DNA of 34,814 nt from Clostridia bacterium (GCA_017549405.1 JAFYUY010000064.1:1-34814); one strand, 5' to 3'; shown: positions 1-9,289, numbered from the stretch's first letter. Notes: generated by a model from the sequence alone, not told the origin. Numbers and translations: made by a program.

Positions 1-1
1 A

Positions 2-463
2 GATTATGAGCTGCCGAGGCCTTTGAAAAAGGGCGACACCGTAACGCTTCGTGATATAGGCAAAAAAGGCACGGTGCTTGCGGTCGACGGAGAAAATATA
101 ACGGTGCAGGCAGGCATCATAAAAACAAAAACCAAGGCGAAAAATCTTATTCTTGAGGAAGAAACTGCAACTCCCGAAAAGAATGTGAAGCTCACAAAAG
201 CACCCCGTGCTTCTCTTTCCGTCAGCACTGAAATCGACGTTCGCGGTATGATAGGCGATGATGCATGGTTTGCGGTGGACAAATATCTTGATGAGGCTGT
301 TCTTGCAAATCTTAACCAGGTGACCATAATCCACGGCAAGGGCACAGGGGCACTGCGCGCGGCACTTACGGGATTTTTGCGCCGCGATAAACGTGTTAAG
401 ACCATGCGTGCAGGAATGTTTGGCGAGGGTGACAGCGGTGTTACCGTTGTGACACTTAAATAA
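2..463 (+). CDS. mutS2: Endonuclease MutS2, C-terminal part (5' end outside window)
   Basis: The reading frame is open from the window edge (first full codon at base 2), so this is the last ~153 residues of a protein usually near 780-800. The visible part starts with a KOW-like segment (LKKGDTVTLRDIGKKGTVLAV). It ends in a Smr domain with IDVRGM, then IIHGKGTGALR, then the closing GVTVVTLK strand. This order (linker, Smr) is characteristic of MutS2, which acts on DNA recombination intermediates or on collided ribosomes in Bacillota. The nuclease signature of Smr (DxRG...HGxGTG) is intact. The ATPase part is not visible, so a standalone Smr protein cannot be strictly excluded, but the preceding KOW-like segment argues for MutS2. 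I see no clear intrinsic terminator after the stop. Confidence 0.88.
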   Translation, partial: DYELPRPLKKGDTVTLRDIGKKGTVLAVDGENITVQAGIIKTKTKAKNLILEEETATPEKNVKLTKAPRASLSVSTEIDVRGMIGDDAWFAVDKYLDEAVLANLNQVTIIHGKGTGALRAALTGFLRRDKRVKTMRAGMFGEGDSGVTVVTLK

Positions 464-517
464 TGCAGTGCAGAATGTAATTTTTTGCATAAATCACACT
501 TATTTTCTCAAATTGTA

Positions 518-546
518 TTTACAAACCCGATTGATTTTGATATAAT
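518..546 (+). promoter_or_regulatory. Sigma-A-type promoter of the rhamnose operon
   Basis: TTTACA (518-523) and TATAAT (541-546) are separated by exactly 17 bp. This lies 40 bp upstream of the start codon at 587, in the AT-rich gap after mutS2. It probably drives the isomerase-rhaB-rhaA transcript. No obvious operator or CRE site was recognised next to it. Confidence 0.75.
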
Positions 547-586
547 ATACTAAATAAATATTTTTTTGCGATTTATGAGGTGAACT

Positions 587-1357
587 ATGGAAAAGCTAAA
601 GCTTGGTGCGCAGTTGTATACACTGCGGGAATTTACCAAAACACCTGCCGATTTTATCCGCTCAATGCACAGAGTGGCAGATATCGGTTATAAGTACGTT
701 CAGGTCTCGGGTGTTGGTCCCGACGTTAAGGCTGACGTTATAAAAAAGGCTTGCGATGAAACGGGTCTTTCGGTTTATATCACCCATTCTCCCATGAACA
801 GAATCATTGACGATACCGATGCACTCATTGAAGAGCACAAGCTGTTCGGGTGCAACGTTATAGGTCTTGGCTCCGCAGGCGAATACAGCAAGAGCTATGA
901 AGGTTTTGCACGTCTTGCACAGGATATTGCTCCCGCTGTGGAAAAAATGAAAAAAGCGGGTATGTATTTCAGCTTTCACAATCACTGGAAGGAATTTGAA
1001 AAGAAGGATGGCAAGTATTTTCTTTCCGCTTTCACCGAAAATTCCGATATGAGTGCCGTTAAGATCACAGCAGATGTTTATTGGCTCCATTTTTCCGGTC
1101 TTAATGAGTGTGACTGGCTTGAAGAAAATGCAGACATTATTTCCTGCACACACTTCAAAGATCTCGGAGTTCACGACGGACAGCAGCAGATAATTGAGAT
1201 AATGCACGGCAACCTCAATTACCCCAAGATCCTTGAATCCTGCAAAAAGGCAGGTATTGAATATAATTTTGTTGAGCTTGATACCACTCGTATGGATCCA
1301 TTCAAAGCGATGAAGGTGAGCTACGACAACCTTATGTCCACAGGTTATTTTGAATAA
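587..1357 (+). CDS. Sugar phosphate isomerase/epimerase (xylose-isomerase-like TIM barrel)
   Basis: A 256-residue protein of the AP-endonuclease-2/xylose-isomerase-like TIM-barrel superfamily (IolE/IolI-type). Visible family features are the N-terminal GAQLYTLRE strand-loop, FHNHWKEF around residues 130-137 (metal-binding His and catalytic region), a later TADVYWLHFSG segment and a C-terminal FVELDTTR with the expected Glu. Such enzymes isomerise or epimerise sugars, keto-inositols or sugar phosphates in the cytoplasm, usually with a divalent metal. The start is fixed by GAGGTGA at 576-582. It is the first gene of a transcript with rhaB (27 bp downstream) and rhaA, so a role in rhamnose or a related deoxysugar is inferred. 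The substrate cannot be read from the sequence. Confidence 0.8.
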   Translation: MEKLKLGAQLYTLREFTKTPADFIRSMHRVADIGYKYVQVSGVGPDVKADVIKKACDETGLSVYITHSPMNRIIDDTDALIEEHKLFGCNVIGLGSAGEYSKSYEGFARLAQDIAPAVEKMKKAGMYFSFHNHWKEFEKKDGKYFLSAFTENSDMSAVKITADVYWLHFSGLNECDWLEENADIISCTHFKDLGVHDGQQQIIEIMHGNLNYPKILESCKKAGIEYNFVELDTTRMDPFKAMKVSYDNLMSTGYFE

Positions 1358-1384
1358 TCACATAAAATACGGAGGAATTCTATA

Positions 1385-2866
1385 ATGGCAACTTTAAAAA
1401 TGCTCGCCATTGACCTTGGCGCTTCCAGCGGCAGAGGTATGGTCGGCAAATTTGACGGTAACAAGATAACTCTCGAAGAGATCCATCGTTTCCCCAACAA
1501 CACGATCAATGTAAACGGTAGCTTGTATTGGGATATACTTCGCATATTCGGTGAAATAAAAACAGCGCTTCACAACTGCGCTATGGGTGAAAATAAAGAT
1601 ATCAAGACCATGGCGATAGACACATGGGGTGTTGACTTCGGACTTCTTGATAAAGGCGGTAAGCTTATTGAAAATCCTTATTGCTACCGCGATGAAAGAA
1701 CTACAAAGGGCATAATGGAAGAACTTTATAAGGTTATTCCCAAGGAGGAGCTTTATAAGATCACAGGTACTCAGGCTCTTAACTTCAACTCCATTTATCA
1801 GCTCTATACTCTCGTTAAAGAACGCCCCGAGGCTCTTTCCAACGCAAAGGATCTGCTCTTTATTCCCGACCTTCTCAAGTACTTCCTCACTGGCGTTAAG
1901 CAGACCGAATACACCGTTGCATCAACTGCTCAGCTTCTTGATGCCGCAAAGCGCGACTGGGCATACGATGTAATTGATAAGCTCGGTATGCCCCGCGAAA
2001 TTTTCGGAAACATAGTTGCTCCCGGAACTGTTTGCGGTAAGCTTCTTCCTCAGATAGTTGAAGAGATAGGCGGAATAGACCCGACTGTTGTAAACACCGC
2101 ATCCCATGACACAGCGGCGGCAGTAGTTGCGGTTCCTGCAAAGAACGACGATTTCATATACATATCAAGCGGAACATGGTCTTTGATGGGCAAAGAGCTT
2201 GCAGAGCCCTGCCTTACAGACCTTTCCTACAAGTACGACATAACAAACGAAGGCGGTGCTGAAAGAAAGATCCGTTTCCTCAAAAACATCATGGGTCTTT
2301 GGATCGAGCAGGAATCCCGCCGTCAGTGGCAGAGAGAGGGCGAGGATGTTTCCTTCAACGACCTTTCCAATGCAGCGGTTGCTTCTCAGCCTCTGAAGTG
2401 CCTTATCAATCCCGACGATCTTTCGTTCCAGACTCCCGGAAATATGCCCCGTCGCATTCAGGAATACTGCGAAAAGACCGGTCAGTATGTTCCTCAGACG
2501 AAGGGCGAGATCGTAAGATGTATCTTCGACAGCCTTGCACTTTGCTACCGTCATACAGTTACAATGCTTGATGATATCACCGGTAAGAAGACACCCTTCA
2601 TCAACATCGTTGGCGGCGGAACAAAGGAAGAACCTCTTTGCCGCTTTACTGCAGATGCGTGCGCTCGTCCTGTTTACACAGGTCCCGTTGAGGCTACAGC
2701 TCTTGGCAACATTGCAGTTCAGGCTATTTCGTGCGGTGAGATCAAAGACGTTGCGGAAGCTCGCCAGGTCATTGCAAATTCTTTTGAGATCAAGTGCTTT
2801 GAACCCAAGGATACAGCAATGTGGGATGAGGGATATGCAAAGTTCCTCAAGCTTATTGGAAAATAA
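1385..2866 (+). CDS. rhaB: Rhamnulokinase
   Basis: A 493-residue FGGY-family carbohydrate kinase, normal family length. The N-terminal phosphate-binding strand reads LAIDLGASSGRGMVG, followed by the HRFPN segment typical of rhamnulokinases rather than xylulo- or glycerol kinases. TMAIDTWGVDFGLLD, SHDTAAAVVAVPA and ISSGTWSLMG follow in the expected order, and the second ATPase half carries NIVGGGTKEEPLCRFTADA. It phosphorylates L-rhamnulose to L-rhamnulose 1-phosphate with ATP in the cytoplasm. Translation starts at the ATG after GGAGG (1371-1375). Its partner isomerase rhaA is next, but no rhamnulose-1-phosphate aldolase (rhaD) is present in the window. Confidence 0.92.
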   Translation: MATLKMLAIDLGASSGRGMVGKFDGNKITLEEIHRFPNNTINVNGSLYWDILRIFGEIKTALHNCAMGENKDIKTMAIDTWGVDFGLLDKGGKLIENPYCYRDERTTKGIMEELYKVIPKEELYKITGTQALNFNSIYQLYTLVKERPEALSNAKDLLFIPDLLKYFLTGVKQTEYTVASTAQLLDAAKRDWAYDVIDKLGMPREIFGNIVAPGTVCGKLLPQIVEEIGGIDPTVVNTASHDTAAAVVAVPAKNDDFIYISSGTWSLMGKELAEPCLTDLSYKYDITNEGGAERKIRFLKNIMGLWIEQESRRQWQREGEDVSFNDLSNAAVASQPLKCLINPDDLSFQTPGNMPRRIQEYCEKTGQYVPQTKGEIVRCIFDSLALCYRHTVTMLDDITGKKTPFINIVGGGTKEEPLCRFTADACARPVYTGPVEATALGNIAVQAISCGEIKDVAEARQVIANSFEIKCFEPKDTAMWDEGYAKFLKLIGK

Positions 2867-2903
2867 TTTTTGAAATTTTAATTTCACATAAAGGAGAATA
2901 AAA

Positions 2904-4160
2904 ATGTCCATCGAAAAATCCTATGAACTCGCCCGCGAACAGTTCGCGCAGATCGGCGTTGATACCGACAAGGCGATAGAAAGACTCAAGAATATTCCTA
3001 TTTCCATCCATTGCTGGCAGGGAGACGACGTTGCAGGTTTTGAAAACCTCGACGGCGGTCTTGACGGCGGTCTTGCAGTAACAGGTAACTATCCCGGAAA
3101 GGCTAAGACTCCCGATCAGCTGAGAGCAGACATGAACTTTGCATTCTCTCTCATCCCCGGTCCCAAGAAGGCGAACATTCACGCATTCTACAGTGAACCC
3201 AAGAATGTTAAGGTTGACCGTGATTCCATTACCACAGAATGCTTTACAGAGTGGGCAGACTGGGCTGTTGAACAGAAGATAGGTCTTGACTTCAACCCCA
3301 CATGCTTCTCCCACGCAAAGAGCTCCGACGGACTCACACTTTCTCACCCCGATGAAGGCATCCGTCAGTTCTGGATCGACCACTGCATCCGCAGCCGTGA
3401 AATTTCCGAATTCCTCGGAAAGCGCACAGGCATCCGTTCTGTAAATAATATCTGGGTTCCCGACGGATATAAAGATAACTGCTATGACAAGGTTGCTCCC
3501 CGCGCAAGACTTCTTGACTCTCTCAATAAGATCGAAGCTAAGAAGCTTGATTCCAAGTATACCAAGGATGCTGTTGAATCCAAGGTGTTTGCTGTTGGCG
3601 TTGAAGCATTTACCGTTGGTTCCCACGAGTTCTACATGGGCTACGGCATGAAGAACCCCGATGTTATGGTTTGCCTTGATGCGGGCCACTTCCATCCCAC
3701 AGAAGTTATCTCTAATAAGATATCTTCCATGCTTCTTTTCTCCGATGAAATTCTTCTTCACGTTTCCCGCCCCATGCGTTGGGACAGTGACCACGTTGTT
3801 ATTCTCGATGATGAGCTTCAGGCTATTGCTCAGGAGATCATCCGCAACGATTTCGAAAGCCGCGTAAACATCGCACTCGACTTCTTTGATGCAAGTATAA
3901 ACAGAATTGCCGCTTGGGTAATTGGTTCCAGAAACACTCAGAAGGCACTTCTCAAGGCTATGCTTGAGCCTATCGATCTTCTTAAGAAGGCAGAATATGA
4001 CTTTGACTTCACCACAAGACTCGCTCTTACCGAAGAATATAAGTCCTATCCCTTCGGAGCAGTTTGGGATTACTACTGTGAGCAGATGGGTGTTCCCACA
4101 CGTGAAGCTTGGCTTGAAAAGGTTCGTACATACGAAAAAGACGTTCTTCTCAAGAGATAA
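2904..4160 (+). CDS. rhaA: L-rhamnose isomerase
   Basis: A 418-residue protein, matching the usual 417-420 residue length of RhaA. Diagnostic stretches include the N-terminal SIHCWQGDDVAGFE, ANIHAFYSE, LDFNPTCFSHAKSSDG and the metal-site region VMVCLDAGHFHPTEVI. WDSDHVVILDDELQAI and FFDASINRIAAWVIGSRN follow. The enzyme interconverts L-rhamnose and L-rhamnulose using divalent metals and feeds the kinase encoded just upstream. AAGGAG at 2891-2896 precedes the ATG by 7 nt. The transcript ends in a strong hairpin at 4188-4215. The gene order kinase-isomerase is common in Clostridia. Confidence 0.94.
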   Translation: MSIEKSYELAREQFAQIGVDTDKAIERLKNIPISIHCWQGDDVAGFENLDGGLDGGLAVTGNYPGKAKTPDQLRADMNFAFSLIPGPKKANIHAFYSEPKNVKVDRDSITTECFTEWADWAVEQKIGLDFNPTCFSHAKSSDGLTLSHPDEGIRQFWIDHCIRSREISEFLGKRTGIRSVNNIWVPDGYKDNCYDKVAPRARLLDSLNKIEAKKLDSKYTKDAVESKVFAVGVEAFTVGSHEFYMGYGMKNPDVMVCLDAGHFHPTEVISNKISSMLLFSDEILLHVSRPMRWDSDHVVILDDELQAIAQEIIRNDFESRVNIALDFFDASINRIAAWVIGSRNTQKALLKAMLEPIDLLKKAEYDFDFTTRLALTEEYKSYPFGAVWDYYCEQMGVPTREAWLEKVRTYEKDVLLKR

Positions 4161-4187
4161 GCTTTCTTAAATATTAAAATATAGAAT

Positions 4188-4215
4188 GAGGGCAGTACCG
4201 CAAGGTACTGCCCTC
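4188..4215. terminator. Intrinsic terminator between convergent genes
   Basis: A perfect 12-bp stem (GAGGGCAGTACC / GGTACTGCCCTC) closed by a GCAA tetraloop lies 28 bp after the rhaA stop. The downstream plus-strand T-run is weak. On the minus strand the hairpin is followed by an A/T-rich stretch, so it may serve both rhaA and the converging oxidoreductase. A smaller hairpin (CAGAGTC, AAAA, GGCTCTG) lies at 4244-4261. Confidence 0.7.
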
Positions 4216-4333
4216 AGCTTGTTGCAAAACCATCAAAAGTTTTCAGAGTCAAAAGGCTCTGCCTCTTGTCGTCCCGTGCTGAATTTTTGTAAAATGTAAA
4301 GATTGCTGCATTCAATTCCGTAAAACTTGGTGT

Positions 4334-5671
4334 TTAAAGAGCAGAACCGCCCGAGATCAGTTTTTTGCGAACATCGACACCCGAGATCTTTCTCACATCC
4401 CCGCAGGAATCAATGGCAGTCACGGCGGCAACGCCGGCAGCCTCACCCAGCTGGTTAAGATTTACCATGACGCGCAAAGCTCCGTATGCCATTGGGTCTG
4501 CGTTTAACATTCTGCCTGCGGCAATTATGTTTTTATATTGTTCCTGCACGAGCACGGAAAACGGTATCTGATAATACTTTGCCTCGGGAATAGCAACACC
4601 ATTTTCTTCACGCCAGTTGCCGAAAACATAGTTGCGCTCCGCACCTTTCATATAGACCGTTTTTCCGTTTAAATAAAAGAATTTCACACCGCCGTCCTTG
4701 TCGTGCATATCAATTCGGTATGTTCCTTGAAGGATGGCATCATCATAACGCTTGCCGTAAAGCATATCCCATCCGTCAGCCTTATATTTTGTTTTGTAAT
4801 GCACCGTCTCGCGTATGCCCGCAAGGGAATTGAGTCCGACGATTCGAGGGTCTGCATCAGAGTATTTTCTTAACAGTTCGGTAAGTGCATAGGCTTTTCT
4901 TCTGCCCTCGATTTCGGTATATGTCAGGTCATCTGCCTTTGAACAATCAACTCCAAAAACATGGAAATCGGCACGCAGAGTGATGTTGGGAAGCCCCGGC
5001 ACATCTTCGCTCCATCCGAAATCATCGGGAAGTCCGAATTCGCTTCCGTGCTCGGCAATAAGCTTTCTGTGATCGACTCCCTCAAGATCGCCTTGCCAAA
5101 GAAAGCATGGGGTAGGGGGTTGCAAGGTGTTTTCACGGTATGATGTGACGCCTAAGTATTTCATTAAATCGCCATCGCCTGTGGCATCAATATAAAACTT
5201 TGCTTTTACAGCACTTCTGCCGTCTTTGTTTTCTATTATGGCAGCTATTATTTCATCATTCTCGCAAAGAGCGCCTACGCATATAGTGTGCAGATATACC
5301 TTTATCTTTTCTTCAATAACGAGCTTATCAAGTTCGTATTTCAAACGGTTGGGATCAAATTTGATGGCTGTGGAAGGATCGTCAGTAAGTATCGCAGACC
5401 CGCTTTTTTCAAGCCTTTCTGTCATTTCCCCTGTGAGACCCGCTATGACCTGATTTTTATAATCGGTATCTTTCAGACTGTGCCATATGTTCACAAGGCC
5501 TGCAGTTGCGGTGCCGCCAAAGCAGTTGGCACGCTCAACAAGAACGACTTTTGCACCCATTCTTGCGGCTCTGACTGCGGCAAAAACACCTGTGCAGCTA
5601 CCACCGGCAACAAACACATCTGCTTCATAACAAACCGGTAATTGTTTTTCGGGTTCGGTAATATAGTTCAT
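4334..5671 (-). CDS. FAD-dependent oxidoreductase (FAD_oxidored family)
   Basis: A 445-residue flavoprotein with an N-terminal dinucleotide-binding fold at residues 19-46: DVFVAGGSCTGVFAAVRAAR, then the acidic strand end VVLVE. CFGGTATAG follows, a hallmark of the FAD_oxidored group, and FYIDATGDGDL provides the second FAD contact. Near the C-terminus NIIAAGRMLNADPMAYGALR completes the flavin site. These enzymes are common beside carbohydrate-use genes in gut Firmicutes, but their substrates are largely unknown. The start chosen follows AAAAGAGG; an in-frame ATG 51 bp further upstream lies in the loop of the preceding terminator hairpin and lacks a ribosome binding site. No promoter fits in the 28 bp after that hairpin, so expression may depend on read-through. 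Confidence 0.8.
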   Translation of the reverse strand: MNYITEPEKQLPVCYEADVFVAGGSCTGVFAAVRAARMGAKVVLVERANCFGGTATAGLVNIWHSLKDTDYKNQVIAGLTGEMTERLEKSGSAILTDDPSTAIKFDPNRLKYELDKLVIEEKIKVYLHTICVGALCENDEIIAAIIENKDGRSAVKAKFYIDATGDGDLMKYLGVTSYRENTLQPPTPCFLWQGDLEGVDHRKLIAEHGSEFGLPDDFGWSEDVPGLPNITLRADFHVFGVDCSKADDLTYTEIEGRRKAYALTELLRKYSDADPRIVGLNSLAGIRETVHYKTKYKADGWDMLYGKRYDDAILQGTYRIDMHDKDGGVKFFYLNGKTVYMKGAERNYVFGNWREENGVAIPEAKYYQIPFSVLVQEQYKNIIAAGRMLNADPMAYGALRVMVNLNQLGEAAGVAAVTAIDSCGDVRKISGVDVRKKLISGGSAL

Positions 5672-5699
5672 GGTTAAACCTCTTTTTGTGTGAATGGTG

Positions 5700-5736
5700 A
5701 AAAAGCTCCGCAGAAATTGCAACCGCGGAGCTTTTT
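5700..5736 (-). terminator. Terminator of the first SLH/beta-helix gene
   Basis: A 12-bp stem (AAAAAGCTCCGC 5700-5711, GCGGAGCTTTTT 5725-5736) begins 4 bp after the stop codon of the minus-strand gene. The U-tract forms the 3' arm. It stands between this gene and the oxidoreductase and could act as an attenuator. Confidence 0.8.
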
Positions 5737-5740
5737 TGTT

Positions 5741-8700
5741 TTACTTGATTTCGAAATTGAGACCTTCGGGAATATTTCTCACAATAGGTTCTTTTTCGGG
5801 GTCGATAACAACAACGACTGCGTTCTTATCTTCCCAGTGGTTTGCAATGTTATATGCCATGGAATAATCACATTTTATGCTTGCACCGCGAAGCTGTCCT
5901 ATGGGCTGACCGATATGCTGGATATAGATGTTCTTGTCATCTACTTCTTTGGATTTGGAATCAAGCACCAAAAGTTGTCCGTATGCTCTGTCTATAATGT
6001 TATATTCGGTGAGGCAGTTTGCAGTTTCTGAAACCTGGGCACCGCTATAAAGCTCGCATCCTCTGTTTCTTACGATGGAACCCCAGCCGTAACCGCCCTT
6101 ACGCATTACGTTGTATGCTATATAAACATTTCGGGTTATACGCTTGTAATTGTCTTTTTTGCCTGCAAGCTGTTCTGCCGTGGGCGGTTTGTTATAGAAT
6201 TCAACTGCCCAGTAAACATATTCCATAAGGTTGGACTTATAATTGATATTTTCCTGTATACAGTCTCCTGTGGAGGTTGAACGCTGGTGCGTAACGGCTG
6301 TGTCGTATATCTGATACATCCAGTTGTTTTCAACGTTGTATCCGTTAACTCCGCCGTAAACTTCAACTGCATTACCGTAGTTTATAACTCTTCCCGTGCC
6401 GTGGAAGTCGAGGGAAAGAACAGAACCACCGATCCAGGAGAACACGCAGTTTGTAACTGTTCTGTTCTTGCATTCACCGGCTCCGCCCATGCCATGACCG
6501 CCAACGAACTTGAAGGAGATGTTATCAATAATAACGTCGTCGGAATCTCCGTTTACGATGTTATATTTTTCACCAATTTCAATGGATTTGAACTTTTCAC
6601 CGGGGTTTCCGCCCTTATAGTAGAGATAAAGCTCTCCTGAACCGTTTACGTTTCCGTTAAGCTCAGAATAGAACTGAAGGTCGGCGTTGAGGCTTTCGGG
6701 GCCTGTAACACCAAAGAGATCTTTGTTCATTATAAGACCATATTTTTCGTTATAGCAGTTTTCGCTATAATCCCATATATCATGGTCAAATGCCATAACG
6801 CCTACATTGACGAGCTTATCCGCACATACCCATACGTTTTCCCATTGAGTTTCGGACCAGAGTGCAGGGTCGGCATAGTTCTTCTTGGATTGTGTGATGA
6901 TGGGTTTGGGTCCCTCACCATATGCTCCATATACGAATCCGCTGGAAACTCCCAAAGTTCCGCGGTAAAGACCGCCGCGTTCAAAGAGTATTGCGGTACC
7001 TTTTCCGGCAAGACGCATTTTTCTGAGACCTGCTATTGTTTTAAATGCGGTTTCGGGGGTTCTTCCGTCATTATCGTCGCTTCCGTTCTTTTCGGAAACG
7101 TAATATATGTCGCGGGTTATTTTATCTTTATAGATCTCTGCAGTGTTTGGCGTGTTAAGAATATCCTGCTTCATTTTTTCGGATATTGTGTCAATACCTG
7201 CGCGGATCGCTTCGCCTTTGAGATTTGCTGATTGCTCGTAAAGACCTTTTATGTAATCTTCGGCTTTATTACCTGAAAGAACGTAGCTGTTTCCTGTGTC
7301 AGATGAGGGAGTCCATGTAACATTTTCGTCACCGGAGGCAGCATATATCTGAGTTTTTGCCCAGTGAGCATCTATGTCGGTGAAGGATGTTGCTGCGCTT
7401 TCTCCGTTGGGAATTCGGCCGAGGAATCTGTTTACCATGGTAACTACTTCTGCTCGGGTGATGTTGTTATCGGGGCGGAAGGTGTTATCCTCATAGCCTG
7501 CAACTATGTTGTTTGCAACAGCGAAGTTGATGGCGGGAGCATAAGGGTTGGTTTCCTTGACATCGGGGAATGATTTGAGCTTTGTTGAAGCAGATCCGTC
7601 TGAGAAGTTTGAAAGATTGAATATAAGCTCTGCAAATTCTCCGCGGGTGATATTTTGCGCGGGGAGGATCTGTGTGCCATAGCCGGCTTCGATTTTTTCG
7701 AGGAAACCGAGCTTCTGGAACAGACCGATGTAACTTTCATACCATGCACCGCTTTCAACGTCAGCATAGTTTGCGGTGATCTTTCCCTTAATGGTATTTT
7801 CATCTGTTATAAGGCGGGTGAGAAGAGTAATTGCTTCGGCTCTTGTCATATTGTTCTGAGGAAGGAATGTGCCGTCTGCATATCCTGCCACATAATGAGC
7901 GTTTTTGTTAACAGAAACCACAACAGAAGTTGTGATGCCGATCTCGTTTACACCGGATGCAAGGGTGTATATTCCGTTATCGGAAGAAACCGTTTTTCCG
8001 TTCACGGATGCAGTGGTGGCGGGGATACCGTAGATGTCTGTAAGAAGAAATCCCTTAACGTTGCCGCCATCAAACTGAGGTTCACAGTGGCCACCGGAGA
8101 TCTTTATGATGTAATCTGCTACGTTTGAAGGAATGTTCTGAGCGGTGTCTGCAGGGAGAATAATTATTTTCTTTCCGCTTACCTTACCGGTGCCTGCCGT
8201 AATGCTGCCGGAAATTGTTCCGCCGTAAACTGAAAGAACCACGCTTCCGTTGATAACGGCGTTGTCTTCGGCACCTATAACAAGATCTCCGATTTCTCCG
8301 GATCTTATGTCTGTTACAACAATGCCGTTTACTGTACCGCCAGAGGAGCCTGCAACGACTTTTGATGCTACGGCACCATCAATAACTATCTTGGGGCTAC
8401 CGTTCATCGTTCCGTTTCCGGAGTTTCCCGTTATGATATTATCGGTTTCTCCGCCGTTCACTTTTATGTAAGTGTCGCCGTCAACTGTGAGACCTGCGGC
8501 TGAACCTGCAACGATGTTTGTAAACTTTCCGGCATCAATATATGCGGATGCGGTTCCTTCAGCGTGTTTGCCGATCGCAATCGAGGGGGGATTGGGGTAT
8601 GTTATTGTTGTAATACCCGTGGCGCTTGTGTATTTAAGCTCGTGGAATGTGTCAAACTCGTTAGCTGTTGTAAGTGCATATCCGTTGGTGAAGAGGAAAG

Positions 8701-9121
8701 CGCCGTTGTCCATTTTAAGGGTGACAAAATCAAGTATAAGATCGCCCTTAAGATGTACTTCCGTTACGGGTGCATCTGCTGTTCCGCAGAAACTTACGAT
8801 ATTTCCGAGAGCTTTTGTGCCGATACCCTTTATGGTAACGGGTTTTCTGCCCTCAAGATCTTTGAAATTTCCAAAATCCGCGGTACCTGTCATAATAATG
8901 GTGCCGCCTTCTGTACCAAGGGCATTAAGTGCGTCCTGTACTGTTCTGAAGCAGGCACGGGATTTTGCAAGATAGGTTAACTTTCCGAAACTGCTGAGAA
9001 AGACAGTTCGTTCTCCGTCAATGATCTCTACCTGCGGGTCTGCAGCGAAGGCTGTGAAGGGAATGATACACAGCACGGTCACAGCCGCAAGAAATACGGC
9101 GAGGAGTCTTTTTGTTTTCAT
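5741..9121 (-). CDS. Secreted SLH-domain protein with C-terminal right-handed beta-helix (paralog A)
   Basis: A 1,126-residue protein with a Sec signal peptide (KTKRLLAVFLAAVTVLC..., predicted cleavage after AFA at 26). Residues ~200-320 hold five rungs of a ~25-residue repeat whose turns read VDGD, MNGS, VNGI, INGS and VSGK. Residues ~408-592 form an S-layer homology block: the C-half of one SLH (VAGYADGTFLPQNN), two fuller repeats, and the N-half of another (SFTDIDAHWAK). After a linker, residues ~672-1126 start with YYVSEKNGSDDNDGRTPE, the entry motif of many right-handed parallel beta-helix proteins, and contain GGHGMGGAGECKNRTVTNC. SLH domains usually bind pyruvylated secondary cell-wall polymer, so a surface location is inferred. 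The beta-helix may bind or cleave a polysaccharide. Start chosen by AAGGAG. It is a close paralog of its upstream neighbour. Confidence 0.82.
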   Translation of the reverse strand: MKTKRLLAVFLAAVTVLCIIPFTAFAADPQVEIIDGERTVFLSSFGKLTYLAKSRACFRTVQDALNALGTEGGTIIMTGTADFGNFKDLEGRKPVTIKGIGTKALGNIVSFCGTADAPVTEVHLKGDLILDFVTLKMDNGAFLFTNGYALTTANEFDTFHELKYTSATGITTITYPNPPSIAIGKHAEGTASAYIDAGKFTNIVAGSAAGLTVDGDTYIKVNGGETDNIITGNSGNGTMNGSPKIVIDGAVASKVVAGSSGGTVNGIVVTDIRSGEIGDLVIGAEDNAVINGSVVLSVYGGTISGSITAGTGKVSGKKIIILPADTAQNIPSNVADYIIKISGGHCEPQFDGGNVKGFLLTDIYGIPATTASVNGKTVSSDNGIYTLASGVNEIGITTSVVVSVNKNAHYVAGYADGTFLPQNNMTRAEAITLLTRLITDENTIKGKITANYADVESGAWYESYIGLFQKLGFLEKIEAGYGTQILPAQNITRGEFAELIFNLSNFSDGSASTKLKSFPDVKETNPYAPAINFAVANNIVAGYEDNTFRPDNNITRAEVVTMVNRFLGRIPNGESAATSFTDIDAHWAKTQIYAASGDENVTWTPSSDTGNSYVLSGNKAEDYIKGLYEQSANLKGEAIRAGIDTISEKMKQDILNTPNTAEIYKDKITRDIYYVSEKNGSDDNDGRTPETAFKTIAGLRKMRLAGKGTAILFERGGLYRGTLGVSSGFVYGAYGEGPKPIITQSKKNYADPALWSETQWENVWVCADKLVNVGVMAFDHDIWDYSENCYNEKYGLIMNKDLFGVTGPESLNADLQFYSELNGNVNGSGELYLYYKGGNPGEKFKSIEIGEKYNIVNGDSDDVIIDNISFKFVGGHGMGGAGECKNRTVTNCVFSWIGGSVLSLDFHGTGRVINYGNAVEVYGGVNGYNVENNWMYQIYDTAVTHQRSTSTGDCIQENINYKSNLMEYVYWAVEFYNKPPTAEQLAGKKDNYKRITRNVYIAYNVMRKGGYGWGSIVRNRGCELYSGAQVSETANCLTEYNIIDRAYGQLLVLDSKSKEVDDKNIYIQHIGQPIGQLRGASIKCDYSMAYNIANHWEDKNAVVVVIDPEKEPIVRNIPEGLNFEIK

Positions 9122-9179
9122 TTCTTTTCTCCTTTTGATTTTTAGTAAGGAAATGCATATTGCAACTCTCCACAAATAT

Positions 9180-9208
9180 ATTATACAATAAAATGATGAT
9201 AATGACAA
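9180..9208 (-). promoter_or_regulatory. Promoter of SLH/beta-helix paralog A
   Basis: Reading the minus strand, TTGTCA (9203-9208) is followed after 17 bp by TATAAT (9180-9185). The start codon is 58 bp downstream. The gene therefore has its own promoter and is not simply co-transcribed with paralog B, whose terminator lies immediately upstream. Confidence 0.72.
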
Positions 9209-9252
9209 TACTTTTTGTGAGATTTATCGCTTTTAAACATAAATTAACGATT

Positions 9253-9289
9253 AAATAAAATATCCGTCCGCAGTTTGTGCGGACGGATA
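9253..9289 (-). terminator. Terminator of SLH/beta-helix paralog B
   Basis: A perfect 12-bp stem (TATCCGTCCGCA 9261-9272 with TGCGGACGGATA 9278-9289), loop of 5 nt, is followed on the minus strand by a T-rich tract (TATTTTATTTAAT). It starts about 18 bp after the stop of the minus-strand gene. Confidence 0.82.

Noticed and set aside
2165..3794. Long minus-strand open frames opposite rhaB and rhaA
   Set aside because: They lie wholly opposite well-recognised genes, have no ribosome binding sites or recognisable domains, and follow from codon bias in the real genes.
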